DNA of 45,452 nucleotides from Alphaproteobacteria bacterium (GTDB lineage Bacteria; Pseudomonadota; Alphaproteobacteria; Micavibrionales; Micavibrionaceae): positions 1 through 45,452 of the forward strand of contig JAGRIJ010000031.1 of assembly GCA_020443295.1 (NCBI GenBank), in the 5' to 3' direction. The notes below the pieces were generated by a model. It made no database searches and was not told the DNA's origin. It was given only the letters and a program-made list of their open reading frames with translations. This document shows, piece after piece, positions 25,526-34,264 of the stretch. Each line of letters opens with the position of its first letter. The stretch's first letter is position 1. A program made the translations under genes and the position numbers.

Positions 25526-26704
25526 CTAGTCCTTATAGGGGTCGAATTCGTCCGCGCCCGCCATCGCAACGATAAGCGGGGTCAGCCTGTGCAAAACATT
25601 CACGCTATCAGCGTGGTAGGAAAGAACATCATCCAGCTTCCGGTAGACGTCGGGGGACTCATCCGCCCCAGCGCCGTAAAGCCGCACGCCCTGTGCCGCG
25701 ACTTTTTTTCGCATCTCGGCTTCGTTGATCTTTCCTTCCGAGATTTTGACCTTCTTGCCTTTCGCCCAGCGGCTTTTGCCGGCTGCTTCCGTCCGCGACA
25801 TCACACGCCCCGCGCCGTGAATGGTGGAATACAGGTTTTCCTTGGCTGCAGGCGTATCGCGGCCTTCAAGGATCACGGAAATATCGCCCATCGACCCGCC
25901 CACGAAACATTTCTGTCCCGGAAAGGCGGGGGTAGAGCCCTTCCGCACGACAAACAGCGTCTCGCCGTCATGCTCTTCCTCGAACGCGAAATTATGGTGG
26001 TTGTGCACCTCGACAAGCCGCTCGGTTGAACCCTGAATGATCCGCGAGACTTCATCGCACACCCATTCGCGCCCGGCATAGGCGTAACGCCCGCCAAGCC
26101 GCATGGCCTTGAGGTACTGCTGCCCGAGGTCGGATTTGAGATCAACCACGCACGGATCGACCAGCATGCCGTCCTTGCCGCCAGCGGCCTTCAGGAAGTG
26201 CGTAGTGGATTTATGACCCAGCCCCCGCGAACCGAAATGCACGCCGATCCAGATGAAATCCTGCTCGTCCTTGAACACGTCGACGTAATGATTGCCCGAC
26301 CCCACGGTTCCAAGCTGCGCTGCCGCCATATCGCGCAGATCGCCCACAACATCGATCGCCCACGCATCGTCTTCGTCCAGACACTCCGCCTCGACGGAGG
26401 TTTTATTGGAGCGCCCGACGCCAAAAGAAATCGATTTGGCAATCGCCAGCCCGATCTCGTCCAGTCGGTGTTCGATTTCCGCAAGTTTAACGGGAAGTTT
26501 CACCGCCATGTTTCCGCATGCAATGTCAAACCCGACACCGGAAATGGAAACCGCATCCCGGTAAGCAACGACCCCTCCGACAGGCTGCGCATAGCCAAGG
26601 TGACCGTCCGCGCACAGAACGCCCTTCACCCCGCCGAAATTGACGCAGTTTTTCATCTGCTCAATGGTTTTCTCTTCATGCTCGCCAATAACTTTCAAAT
26701 CCAT
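25526..26704 (-). CDS. RtcB-family RNA ligase
   Basis: RtcB enzymes join RNA 2',3'-cyclic phosphate and 5'-OH ends using Mn and GTP. 392 residues, close to E. coli RtcB. Active-site blocks are visible: CADGHLGYAQPVGGVVAY, GVGFDIACGNMAVKL, GTVGSGNHYVDVF, GVHFGSRGLGHK, EVHNHHNFAFEEEHDG, RKGSTPAFPGQKCFVGGSMGDISVIL, and HGAGRVMSRTEA, where the His that becomes guanylylated in RtcB is kept. The Cys, Asp and His metal ligands also appear in place, so activity is plausible. No RtcA, RtcR or archease lies nearby. It lies inside the arginine operon, 9 bp after argC and 5 bp before argB. It could equally be a tRNA or rRNA repair enzyme that merely shares the message. Confidence 0.9.
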   Translation of the reverse strand: MDLKVIGEHEEKTIEQMKNCVNFGGVKGVLCADGHLGYAQPVGGVVAYRDAVSISGVGFDIACGNMAVKLPVKLAEIEHRLDEIGLAIAKSISFGVGRSNKTSVEAECLDEDDAWAIDVVGDLRDMAAAQLGTVGSGNHYVDVFKDEQDFIWIGVHFGSRGLGHKSTTHFLKAAGGKDGMLVDPCVVDLKSDLGQQYLKAMRLGGRYAYAGREWVCDEVSRIIQGSTERLVEVHNHHNFAFEEEHDGETLFVVRKGSTPAFPGQKCFVGGSMGDISVILEGRDTPAAKENLYSTIHGAGRVMSRTEAAGKSRWAKGKKVKISEGKINEAEMRKKVAAQGVRLYGAGADESPDVYRKLDDVLSYHADSVNVLHRLTPLIVAMAGADEFDPYKD

Positions 26705-26713
26705 AATTCTCTC

Positions 26714-27712
26714 CTACGGGTAAACCGGAGTCAGAACGCTCAGGCCCAGAGTCTCCTCCAGCCCGAACATCAGATTCATGTTTTGCACGGCGCACCCCGC
26801 CGCGCCTTTCACGAGGTTATCCAGCACGCCCTGCGCGATGAAATGATTTTCATCAACCATCGTATAGACGATATCGCAGAAATTGGACCCGACGACGTTG
26901 GCCAGCGCAACCTCCTTGCAGATCCGCACGAACGGCGCGTCTTTATAAATCTCTGTCGAGCATTTCGTCGGCATGGAAGTCGTGCGGATAAACGCCGTCG
27001 CGAAAATCCCCCGCGTGAACGGCCCCGACGTCGGCACGAAGTTCAGTTGCTTCGTCTCGATCTGCGCCGTGCGGATAATCTCGGGGATATGCCGGTGGAT
27101 ATTGATGTTATAACTTTTCATGTTGTGGCTTCTTACCGGGTGATGCGTCCCTTCGGTCGGCGATTTGCCCGAACCGCTCGAACCCGTCACGGCCATGATG
27201 TCAACGCTCTCGATCAACCCCGCATAAGGGTAAAGCATCAGCTGCGCGAGCAGGGCGAAGCATCCCGGATTGGCGACGATCTGGGCTTTCTTGATTTTCT
27301 CCTTATAAAATTCCGGCGCGCCGTAAACAGCTTCTTTAAGCAACTCAGGGTAAGCGTGCGGCGTGGCGTAATATTTCTCGTACGTCGCCACATCGTCCAG
27401 CCGGAAATCCGCCGACATATCGATGATCTTCGTCTTGCCGTGCAATGCGGCCACAGTATCCTGCGCCGTTTTGTGAGGCAGGGCGAGAAACACAACATCG
27501 CTCTTCTTCGCCACCGTCTCGACATCCGTATCCGTGACCTTGAGCTTGAGATGCGCAAGGTGCGGATACAACTCGCCGATCGGCGTATCCGGGTTCTGCC
27601 GCGATGTCAGGTACGCGATATCCACCTGCGGGTGCGCGACCAGCATCCGCAGAATTTCGAGTCCCGTATAGCCGGTTACGCCGACAATGGAAGCTTTGAG
27701 TCTCTGAGCCAT
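26714..27712 (-). CDS. argC: N-acetyl-gamma-glutamyl-phosphate reductase, LysY-like variant
   Basis: NADPH-dependent reduction of acylglutamyl phosphate to the semialdehyde. 332 residues. Rossmann start SIVGVTGYTGLEILRML, the catalytic Cys in VANPGCFALLAQLMLYP (about residue 147) and the substrate block TGSSGSGKSPTEGTHHPVRSHNMKSYNINIHRHIPEI. That last block (HHP.RS......HRH..E) looks more like the LysY/ArgC enzymes that act on carrier-bound or alternative acyl substrates than like E. coli ArgC. The gene overlaps the upstream P-loop gene by 37 bp. A LysW carrier is not seen in the window. Confidence 0.92.
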   Translation of the reverse strand: MAQRLKASIVGVTGYTGLEILRMLVAHPQVDIAYLTSRQNPDTPIGELYPHLAHLKLKVTDTDVETVAKKSDVVFLALPHKTAQDTVAALHGKTKIIDMSADFRLDDVATYEKYYATPHAYPELLKEAVYGAPEFYKEKIKKAQIVANPGCFALLAQLMLYPYAGLIESVDIMAVTGSSGSGKSPTEGTHHPVRSHNMKSYNINIHRHIPEIIRTAQIETKQLNFVPTSGPFTRGIFATAFIRTTSMPTKCSTEIYKDAPFVRICKEVALANVVGSNFCDIVYTMVDENHFIAQGVLDNLVKGAAGCAVQNMNLMFGLEETLGLSVLTPVYP

Positions 27713-28746
27713 CTTGAAATCACCACATCAATCCACTCGCTGGTGGGGTTAAAGGCGTTGTAAACCAGAACGCCCAGTTCTTCCTTCACGATCGTCTTGC
27801 CGACCTGGTTGTCGGTCACGGGTCCGCTGATCACGTCAATGGGAATCCCGATCCTCTTGCACTCCCGCGCAAGGCCGATAGCCCCGACGGGATCGCTCGC
27901 GCAGCCGATATGAAGGCGCACATTCTCCTGAATCTCTTTCATCTGCAAAACGGCATTGACCCCGTAACGGCCCATCAGCCCGTCCCCGAATTCGATCATG
28001 ATCGCGTCCGGCTCGTCATCGCTTAAATAATCCAGAGCGCCCCGCACCACATCTTTCATATCCTCATCCGGGATATTGGCGGTCGAGGTAATCCCCGCAT
28101 CAACGAAGGAAACGGAGTTATAGACGCCGTAATCCTGCATCTTGTAGAGATCGCGCAGCGCCGCCACGCCCGTCAGCTTGGCGCCCGCAAGCTTCATCCC
28201 CATCCGCGTCAGCGTCTTGACCACCTCGATGGCCACGGTCGTCTTACCGCTATCCATGCTGGTCCCGGTGGTGATAATCAGCGGAATATCGCTCTTCATT
28301 TTTTTCTTCGGCGCAAACAGGGCCTTCTGCCCGATATTCAAAATCTCGCCCTTGCGGACGATCGCGCCCAGAACCCGGATCCGCAGCGGATCGCCGACTT
28401 CCTTGACGTTCGCGCTTAGGCACTCCCCGGCCACGCCGCCAAAATTCAGCAGGTGAATCACATCGCCGGGCCGAAGGGAGGAGGGCAGCCGCCCGACAAA
28501 CCCCTTGAGCGCCATCCGCTGCCCCAGCGCAACCGCGATGATATCGCCCTTCTTGATCTTCGACATCCGCCCGGAGGGAAGCTCGATCTCGTTATAGACT
28601 GACTTGTCCTCCAGCACCTCGGCGGCCAGAACCGTCCCCATCGTGCAGGGCATATGCAGGCCCGGCTTATCCTGAATCGTCTCAACGTTCTTAAGCGCGA
28701 GGTTCTTGGTCACCGAGCAGATTTTATCAATCGAAACTTTCTTCAT
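27676..28746 (-). CDS. P-loop protein of unknown function, first gene of the argC operon (DUF1611-like)
   Basis: 356 residues in two halves. The N-terminal 150 residues look beta-rich (ELPSGRMSKIKKGDIIAVALGQR; RPGDVIHLLNFGGVAGECL) and the C half is a nucleotide-binding domain with Walker A TGTSMDSGKTT (160-170), LAGAKLTGVA, SFVDAGITSTANI, MIEFGDGLMGRYGV and HIGCASDPVGAIGL. The arrangement of P-loop and the later IEFGDGLMG resembles DUF1611 proteins; at least one member of that family, DgcN, is reported to N-acetylate D-glutamate. The gene overlaps argC by 37 bp, so the two are surely coexpressed. Because no N-acetylglutamate synthase gene is visible, this one is a candidate for the missing acyl-transfer step, but that is speculation. 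Confidence 0.72.
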   Translation of the reverse strand: MKKVSIDKICSVTKNLALKNVETIQDKPGLHMPCTMGTVLAAEVLEDKSVYNEIELPSGRMSKIKKGDIIAVALGQRMALKGFVGRLPSSLRPGDVIHLLNFGGVAGECLSANVKEVGDPLRIRVLGAIVRKGEILNIGQKALFAPKKKMKSDIPLIITTGTSMDSGKTTVAIEVVKTLTRMGMKLAGAKLTGVAALRDLYKMQDYGVYNSVSFVDAGITSTANIPDEDMKDVVRGALDYLSDDEPDAIMIEFGDGLMGRYGVNAVLQMKEIQENVRLHIGCASDPVGAIGLARECKRIGIPIDVISGPVTDNQVGKTIVKEELGVLVYNAFNPTSEWIDVVISRWLRDSKLPLSA

Positions 28747-29082
28747 TCCTGTGTCTTTCGCATTCGTCGTTTAAGCGGTGTGAGTGTCCGTAATTTTTCC
28801 TTTGTTTCCAAATTCTTGCCCCGGTCCGGGCAGAGCCTTAACCATGCCCAAAAACGCGGGGCGCTGCAATTGCTTATCTTTGGAAAAATCTAAATTCCTG
28901 TCCGGTCAGGCATGTCTTCAAAATAAAGGGAAAAAATCCGGAAAAACGAGCGCAGGGCTGTGCCCCCGCAGGGCTTCAGCGCGGTCGTCGTCGGGGCAGC
29001 GATGGTGTGTTCATCGTGTTCATGGGACTATCACAAACATATCTGCCGCCGGCTTGTCAATGAATTATTGAAATATAAGAAT
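28747..29082. other. Intergenic region upstream of the argC operon
   Basis: 336 bp without a credible gene; a 95-codon plus-strand frame has no ribosome site and unnatural composition. On the minus strand a TTGACA (29060-29055) lies close behind the M20 gene but has no good -10. A GC-rich stretch (about 28945-29005) can fold through GCTG...CCCC with GGGGCAGC. The promoter of the argC run is expected here, yet no operator such as an ArgR box was recognised. Confidence 0.4.
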
Positions 29083-30276
29083 TTATTTCAACGGAAGCGC
29101 GGTTTCCACCAGCTTGACCCAGTATTCCACGCCCAGCGGGATCAGATCGTCGTTGAAATCATAGTTCGGATTATGCAGCCCCCGGCTGCACGGATTTTGC
29201 GGTTCGCCCGCAATGCCTTGGCCCATTTTGATATAGGCGCCCGGACAATGTTTGAGCATCGCCCCGAAATCCTCCCCGCCCATAGAGGGCGGTGCGTTCG
29301 TATCCACATGCGCATCTCCGACCACCGCCGAAGCGATTTGGGCGCAGAAATCCGCCTGGGCGATGTCGTTAATGGTGGAATCCGTCGCAAACACGTAATT
29401 GTAATCCACCGTAGCCCCGAACGCCGAGGTAATCCCCTCGCAGACTTCAATCGTCCGGGCCTTGATCTTGTGCCGCAGTGTCTCGCAATAGGTCCGAACC
29501 GTCCCTGTGAAGGTGATCGTCGTGGGGGTGACGTTGAACGCGCCCGTCCCGCCATTGATGTTGGTGACGCTCAGCACGGCCGGCTCGAACGGGTCCTTCC
29601 CGCGGCTGATGATGGTTTGCAGGGTGGTGATGATCTCTGCGGCGATCACGATGGGATCGACCGTCGTATGCGGCTTGGAGGCGTGCCCCCCGCGCCCGGT
29701 GATGGTGACACGGAAAGAATCGACATTCGCCATCGCCGGCCCCCGGTTGACTTCAACCTCGCCCAGAGGCTTGTAAGGCCAGTTATGCAGCCCGTAAACA
29801 GCATCGCAGGGGAAGCGCTCGAACAGCCCCTCGCTCATCATCGCCTTCGCCCCTTCGCCCGTTTCCTCTGCAGGCTGGAAGATCAAGTAGACCGTACCGT
29901 TGAAATGCGGGTTTTCCTTCAGGTATTTGCCCGCCCCCAGCAGCATGGCCGTATGCCCGTCATGCCCGCAGCCGTGCATCTTTCCGGGAATCCTTGAAAT
30001 CCATTCCTTGGTGCCTTCTTCGGGAATGTCCAGCGCATCCATGTCTGCGCGCAGCGCGATCCTCTTCCCCGAGGAGGTTTTTTGGCCCTTCAGTGTTGCC
30101 ACGACGCCCGTGACCCCCATCCCGTGCTCGAAAGGAATAGCCCAGTCCGCAAGCTTCTGGCGGACAAGGGTACTCGCAAAGACTTCTTCAAAGGAAGTCT
30201 GCGGATTCTGGTGGAGGGTTCGGCGGTATTCCGTAAGTTCGTCTTTCAGGTCTTGAATGGCATTGCGGACGGGCAT
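29083..30276 (-). CDS. M20D-family amidohydrolase (hippurate/N-acyl-amino-acid hydrolase type)
   Basis: 397 residues. A dinuclear metal hydrolase of amide bonds on N-acylated amino acids. Motifs: RRTLHQNPQTSFEE, ALRADMDALDIPE, the metal-binding MHGCGHDGHTAMLLGAGKYL, FQPAEETGEGAKAM (general base Glu), the dimerisation block TITGRGGHASKPHTTVDP and the late SMGGEDFG. This is the hippuricase/IAA-amino-acid hydrolase subfamily, not typical ArgE or DapE. Nine bases after yejE, so it is probably cotranscribed with the peptide importer genes yejB and yejE and may process imported acylated peptides or amino acids. Its position next to the arginine operon also allows a deacylase role there (inference). 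Confidence 0.9.
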   Translation of the reverse strand: MPVRNAIQDLKDELTEYRRTLHQNPQTSFEEVFASTLVRQKLADWAIPFEHGMGVTGVVATLKGQKTSSGKRIALRADMDALDIPEEGTKEWISRIPGKMHGCGHDGHTAMLLGAGKYLKENPHFNGTVYLIFQPAEETGEGAKAMMSEGLFERFPCDAVYGLHNWPYKPLGEVEVNRGPAMANVDSFRVTITGRGGHASKPHTTVDPIVIAAEIITTLQTIISRGKDPFEPAVLSVTNINGGTGAFNVTPTTITFTGTVRTYCETLRHKIKARTIEVCEGITSAFGATVDYNYVFATDSTINDIAQADFCAQIASAVVGDAHVDTNAPPSMGGEDFGAMLKHCPGAYIKMGQGIAGEPQNPCSRGLHNPNYDFNDDLIPLGVEYWVKLVETALPLK

Positions 30277-30285
30277 GATCCTTGC

Positions 30286-31323
30286 TCACATTTTCATTTT
30301 CCGGGGGTCGAACGCATCCCGCACAGCTTCGCCGATGAAAGTCAGCAGGATCAGGATAATCGCCAGCGAGAAAAACGCGGTAAACCCGAGCCAAGGTGCG
30401 GAAAGATTATTTTTGCCCTGAAGCAGCAATTCACCGAGCGAAGGGCTGCCTGCCGGCAACCCAAGCCCGAGAAAATCAAGGGAGGTCAGGCTTGCAATCG
30501 ATCCGGTCAGGATAAAGGGCATAAAAGTAACGGTCGCGACCATGGCGTTCGGCAACACGTGACGCCACATGATAACCGGGTCGGATACGCCCAGCGCCGC
30601 CGCGGCCCGGACATAATCGAAATTCCGCGCCCGCAGGAACTCGGCCCGCACCACATCAACCAGGGACAGCCATGAAAAAAGCAGCAGGATGCACAAAAGC
30701 GTCCAGAATCCGGGCGCAAACAGCGCAGAGAAGATAATCAGGATATAAAGCTGCGGCATGCTGTGCCAGATTTCGATCAGCCGCTGCAGGATCAGGTCGG
30801 TCTTCCCCCCGTAATATCCTTGTATCGCCCCAACGGTAATCCCGATAATCGAACTGATCACGGTCAGGATCATGCCGAACAGAACCGACAGCCGGAAGCC
30901 GTAGATCACGCGCGCCGCAACGTCACGTCCCTGATCGTCGGTACCGAGCAGGTTTTGAAAGCCCGGTTGCGTCGGCGGCGGCGAACCCAGATCATAATTG
31001 ATCGTGTCATAGCTGTAGGGAATGGGCGGCCACAAAATCCAGCCCTTCTTCCCATCCGTCCCCGTAATCAGTTCCTTGACGTAGGAATCCCGGTAATCGG
31101 CCTCGGTCTCGAAATCCCCCCCGAACGTCGTTTCAGGATACAGGAATAAAAACGGGTAATAGGTCTTGCCTCCCGTCTGAACCATCAGGGGCTTGTCGTT
31201 GGCGATAACCGCGGCCATCAGGCTCAGGACAAAAAGGGTGAGGAAAATCCAGAAACTCCAATACCCCCGCTTGTTCGCTTTGAACTGGGTCAGCCGTCTT
31301 TCCGTGATCGGGCTAAGAGTCAT
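30286..31323 (-). CDS. yejE: Inner-membrane permease YejE of the YejABEF importer
   Basis: 345 residues. N-terminal MTLSPITERRLTQFKANKRGYWSFWIFLTLFVLSL with one helix, then a long periplasmic loop (PETTFGGDFETEADYRDSYVKELI...PPIPYSYDTINYDLG) that is typical of YejE. FQNLLGTDDQGRDVAARVIYGFRLSVLFGM leads into the transport domain. The ABC-permease EAA motif is VDVVRAEFLRARNFDYVRAAAALGVSD and LTSLDFLGLGLPAGSPSLGELL follows. Length equals E. coli YejE. The ATG overlaps the stop of the EamA gene by 4 bp. Confidence 0.93.
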   Translation of the reverse strand: MTLSPITERRLTQFKANKRGYWSFWIFLTLFVLSLMAAVIANDKPLMVQTGGKTYYPFLFLYPETTFGGDFETEADYRDSYVKELITGTDGKKGWILWPPIPYSYDTINYDLGSPPPTQPGFQNLLGTDDQGRDVAARVIYGFRLSVLFGMILTVISSIIGITVGAIQGYYGGKTDLILQRLIEIWHSMPQLYILIIFSALFAPGFWTLLCILLLFSWLSLVDVVRAEFLRARNFDYVRAAAALGVSDPVIMWRHVLPNAMVATVTFMPFILTGSIASLTSLDFLGLGLPAGSPSLGELLLQGKNNLSAPWLGFTAFFSLAIILILLTFIGEAVRDAFDPRKMKM

Positions 31324-32243
31324 GGTGTATCCGTGTCCACATTGAGGCCTGTTTCTTTTTTAAGCCTGCCCGCCCGTTTCGTAAAGGCCGCGCGTATTTT
31401 TTCCTGCGAGGCGATCAGAGTTCCGCTCAGGATCAGCAGCGCGGACCCGATAACCGAAGGCGTAAAGGGGGCCTGCCGCCCGGCAATCAGGTAGAGCGTT
31501 GAGAGCAAGGGCATCGAATTCGAGGCAACCGAGACGATCTGCGCATGTCCATGTTTCATCGCCTTGTCCCACAGCACATACGCGGCCCCCGACAGGCTTC
31601 CGAGCAGGGCTATTAGTAAAAAATCGTTCAGGTTGAAAGCCCACGGAGGCTCTAAAACCTGATGCGCACAGAACAAAAGGGTCGAATTACACAAAAAGGC
31701 GGCGGTGTTGAAATCTCCCGGATGACGTTTCAGCAGCCGTGTGCCTGCGGAATAAACCGCCCATGTTGCGGCCCCGACCAGCGCCACGAAATGCCCCGGT
31801 GCAAAGTCAAAACCCAGCCCGTCCGGTCTTTTCACCACCAGAAGGACCCCGGCAAAGCCGATCAGGGCGCCGAGAATATATTCGGTTTTAAAGACGTGGC
31901 CCGGCAGGCAGGAGACGGCGATAACCGTAAGCATCGGCCACAGGTAATTGATCAGGTTGGCTTCGACGACCGGAATCATGCGCACGGCGTAGACGAGGCA
32001 AAGGGTCTGAAAACCGAGGCCGAACATGGTCCACAACAGAACCTTTGGATTTCCGGTAAAATAGGGCAGGGGATTTTTTCGCTTCACGACCCAGCGGCTG
32101 GCCAGAATGGTAAAGGAACAGATGTTCGCCATGGAAAGAAACAGGATCGGCGGAACATCGGAGGTCAGGCTCATCAGCAACGTCGTGGAAGACCACAGCA
32201 GGATTGCCGCAAACCCGCCCGCCGTAGCCGATCGCTCGTCCAT
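31320..32243 (-). CDS. EamA/DMT-family transporter (YdcZ/RhaT-like exporter)
   Basis: 307 residues with about ten membrane helices in two EamA repeats (about 8-135 and 150-285). Visible hydrophobic blocks include FAAILLWSSTTLLMSL, YLWPMLTVIAVSCL, ILGALIGFAGVLLVV, FVALVGAATWAVYSAGTRLL and SVIGSALLILSGTLIA. EamA proteins often export amino acids or related metabolites; the substrate here is unknown. It is inserted between yejB and yejE with no spacing on one side and a 4-bp overlap on the other, so it is made with the importer. That placement is not found in the compact E. coli yejABEF operon. Confidence 0.87.
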   Translation of the reverse strand: MDERSATAGGFAAILLWSSTTLLMSLTSDVPPILFLSMANICSFTILASRWVVKRKNPLPYFTGNPKVLLWTMFGLGFQTLCLVYAVRMIPVVEANLINYLWPMLTVIAVSCLPGHVFKTEYILGALIGFAGVLLVVKRPDGLGFDFAPGHFVALVGAATWAVYSAGTRLLKRHPGDFNTAAFLCNSTLLFCAHQVLEPPWAFNLNDFLLIALLGSLSGAAYVLWDKAMKHGHAQIVSVASNSMPLLSTLYLIAGRQAPFTPSVIGSALLILSGTLIASQEKIRAAFTKRAGRLKKETGLNVDTDTP

Positions 32244-33365
32244 CTATGTCGCCCGCGAAGAAAAATCGATCCGCGGGTCGACCCAGACATAAACCAGATC
32301 GCGCACCAGATGCATGACAAGGCTGATCAGCCCGAAGAAATAAAGCGTGCCGAGAACCACGGGATAATCGCGGTTGATGACGCTCTGGTAACTCAGAAGC
32401 CCCAGACCGTCGAGCGAGAAGATGATTTCAATCAGCATATTGCTTGTAAAGAAGATGGCAACAAAAGCCGCCGGAAATCCCGCGATGACAATCAGCATGG
32501 CGTTGCGGAACACATGGCCGTAAAGCACTTGCTTTTCCGTAAGCCCTTTGGCGCGAGCGGTGAGCACATAGTGTTTGCTGATCTCATCAAGAAAGGAGTT
32601 TTTTGTCAGCATGGTCAGGGACGCAAACCCCCCGATCACCATCGACGTGACGGGAAGAACCAGATGCCAGAGATAATCCAGCGCCCAATCAAAAAAGCTC
32701 ATATTCTCCCATCCGTCCGATGTCAGTCCGCGTAACGGAAACCAGGAAAAATATCGGCCCCCCGCGAAAATGACGATCAGGAAAATGCCCATGACGAAGG
32801 CCGGAATGGCATAGCCGACAAAAATCACGGCGCTGGTCCACATATCGAAACCCGAACCGTCACGGACCGCTTTGCGGATCCCCAGCGGGATCGAAATGGT
32901 ATAAATAAGGATAAAAGTCCATAGCCCCAGCGATATCGACACAGGCATCTTTTCAAGGATCAGCGAAAGTACGTCTACATCCCGGTAATAACTCTCACCC
33001 AGATTAAACGTCAGGTAGTTTTTGATCATCAACGCAAAACGTTCGTGGGCGGGCTTGTCAAAGCCGTACATTTTTTCGAGTTTTTTAATGAACTCGGGGT
33101 CCAGCCCCTGTGCCCCGCGGTACTGGCTGGTCTCGGCTCCTCCGGAAGCGCTGCCCGGTCCGGTCGAAGACACATCGCCCTGACCTCCGCCGGCAAAGCG
33201 CGAAGTCGCGGATGTATCATGCCCCTGCAATTGGGCGATCATCCTCTCGACAGGACCGCCGGGCACAAACTGGATAATGATAAAGCTGATCAGCAGGATC
33301 CCGAAGATTGTCGGGATCATAAGGAGTAACCGTTTGAGAACGTAAGAAACCATAGCCCCGATCAT
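32244..33365 (-). CDS. yejB: Inner-membrane permease YejB of the YejABEF importer
   Basis: 373 residues. The N terminus MVSYVLKRLLLMIPTIFGILLISFIIIQFVPGGPVERMI is that of YejB/DppB permeases. A long loop with low-complexity Gly/Ser (GGGQGDVSSTGPGSASGGAETS) is followed by GLDPEFIKKLEKMYGFDKPAHERFALMIKNYLTFNLGESYYRD, characteristic of YejB. The EAA-type motif is LTMLTKNSFLDEISKHYVLTARAKGLTEKQVLYGHVFRNAM. C-terminal WVDPRIDFSSRAT is also typical. The first ATG (33365) and one four codons on both lack a clear ribosome site, so the start is uncertain by 12 bases. Confidence 0.93.
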   Translation of the reverse strand: MIGAMVSYVLKRLLLMIPTIFGILLISFIIIQFVPGGPVERMIAQLQGHDTSATSRFAGGGQGDVSSTGPGSASGGAETSQYRGAQGLDPEFIKKLEKMYGFDKPAHERFALMIKNYLTFNLGESYYRDVDVLSLILEKMPVSISLGLWTFILIYTISIPLGIRKAVRDGSGFDMWTSAVIFVGYAIPAFVMGIFLIVIFAGGRYFSWFPLRGLTSDGWENMSFFDWALDYLWHLVLPVTSMVIGGFASLTMLTKNSFLDEISKHYVLTARAKGLTEKQVLYGHVFRNAMLIVIAGFPAAFVAIFFTSNMLIEIIFSLDGLGLLSYQSVINRDYPVVLGTLYFFGLISLVMHLVRDLVYVWVDPRIDFSSRAT

Positions 33366-33444
33366 AGGGGGCTACGGTTTTCAAGTCTATGCACATTTTA
33401 GGAGTGTACCATGCCTGTGATGCGCACTCGTACTCTGTCTTCTG

Positions 33445-34173
33445 TTAGTGGACAGATTGGTACCCTTCGCCGCTCAACTGGTTGAAATCATCAAACGCCG
33501 AGGGCATATCCTTTTCAACAAAGAAGGAACCGAAGTCCTGAAGCAGGCTAGCTTCGCGCTTTTCCAGTTCTTCAACACGGCGGCGGGCCGTAACGTTGTA
33601 AGCTTCGGAGAGCGTTTGCTGGTGAATGTCGTCCTTGCCCAGATGCTTGGCGATAAAGGCCTTGTTGCCTAAAGCCATCAGGTTTTCAGGATCAAGGGCC
33701 AGAACCTTGTCGGTCACAGCCAGCGCTTCTTCTTCAAAGCCCAGATTGGCCAGGGCAAACCCCTTGTTAATCAGGGCATTGACGTTATCGGGATCGGTCA
33801 GCAGGATCCGCTCTTCGCGTTTCAGCAATTTGGCATACTGGTCGCGCAGGTGCAGGATAAAAGCCTGCTGGAATTGTGATTTCTCGTCACTTGGATTGGC
33901 GGCAAGCCGCTGATTGACAATAATTTCAGCTTCTTTGTAGTACCCGTCGATAATCAGGATATCGACCTCATCGTCGCTCTCATGGGGATCAAACCCGTGC
34001 AGGGAGTCCGGATTCAGGAAGTAGGGGCAGTCCGAGCGCTTCATAAAAGCCATCAGGTCATAAGCCAGACGGGCGCGCAGGGCGCCATCGTCAACCGGCA
34101 GGTGGCTCAGCGGGTGCGAATACTGAAACTTGGAAGAAGAGGCGCTTACGGCGTATATCTCGTCAGGTACCAT
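33445..34173 (-). CDS. TPR-repeat protein of unknown function
   Basis: 242 residues, soluble. The central part carries two to three tetratricopeptide repeats: ADNPSDEKSQFQQAF-like turn at about 95-120, then DPDNVNALINKGFALANLGFEEEALAVTDKVLALDPENLMALGNKAFIAKHLG (about 135-185), with the usual Gly/Ala/Pro spacing. A charged helical segment (RRRVEELEKREASLLQDFG) follows. TPRs bind partner proteins; none is evident. ATG at 34173 with AAGG 11 bases before it. It stands between the histidine phosphatase and yejB genes, with a repeat-bearing 152-bp region in front. Confidence 0.72.
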   Translation of the reverse strand: MVPDEIYAVSASSSKFQYSHPLSHLPVDDGALRARLAYDLMAFMKRSDCPYFLNPDSLHGFDPHESDDEVDILIIDGYYKEAEIIVNQRLAANPSDEKSQFQQAFILHLRDQYAKLLKREERILLTDPDNVNALINKGFALANLGFEEEALAVTDKVLALDPENLMALGNKAFIAKHLGKDDIHQQTLSEAYNVTARRRVEELEKREASLLQDFGSFFVEKDMPSAFDDFNQLSGEGYQSVH

Positions 34174-34264
34174 CTCTTATTCAACCTTAATGTTAACCGT
34201 TGTTTCATCCCATTTTGTGAATGCCGTTATATCAGCATTTCGTATTCTCCCTAACTATACTCCC

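Noticed and set aside
26198..27763. Long plus-strand frame of 521 codons
   Set aside because: It lies opposite argC and the RtcB-like gene, whose active-site motifs are clear; the frame is a codon-bias shadow.
28945..29005. GC-rich fold upstream of the argC operon as a riboswitch or SRP RNA
   Set aside because: No conserved riboswitch core and no GGAAG-type SRP loop could be found.
28784..29071. Plus-strand frame in the gap upstream of the argC operon
   Set aside because: Cys/Ser/Arg-rich composition unlike neighbours and no ribosome binding site.
28960..29997. Plus-strand frame of 345 codons
   Set aside because: Antisense to the M20 amidohydrolase, which has all metal-binding motifs; no ribosome site or recognisable protein.
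33411..33485. 24-codon plus-strand frame with AGGAG six bases before the ATG
   Set aside because: The ribosome site is good, but the frame overlaps the 3' end of the TPR gene in antisense, and the peptide shows no feature; too short to support.
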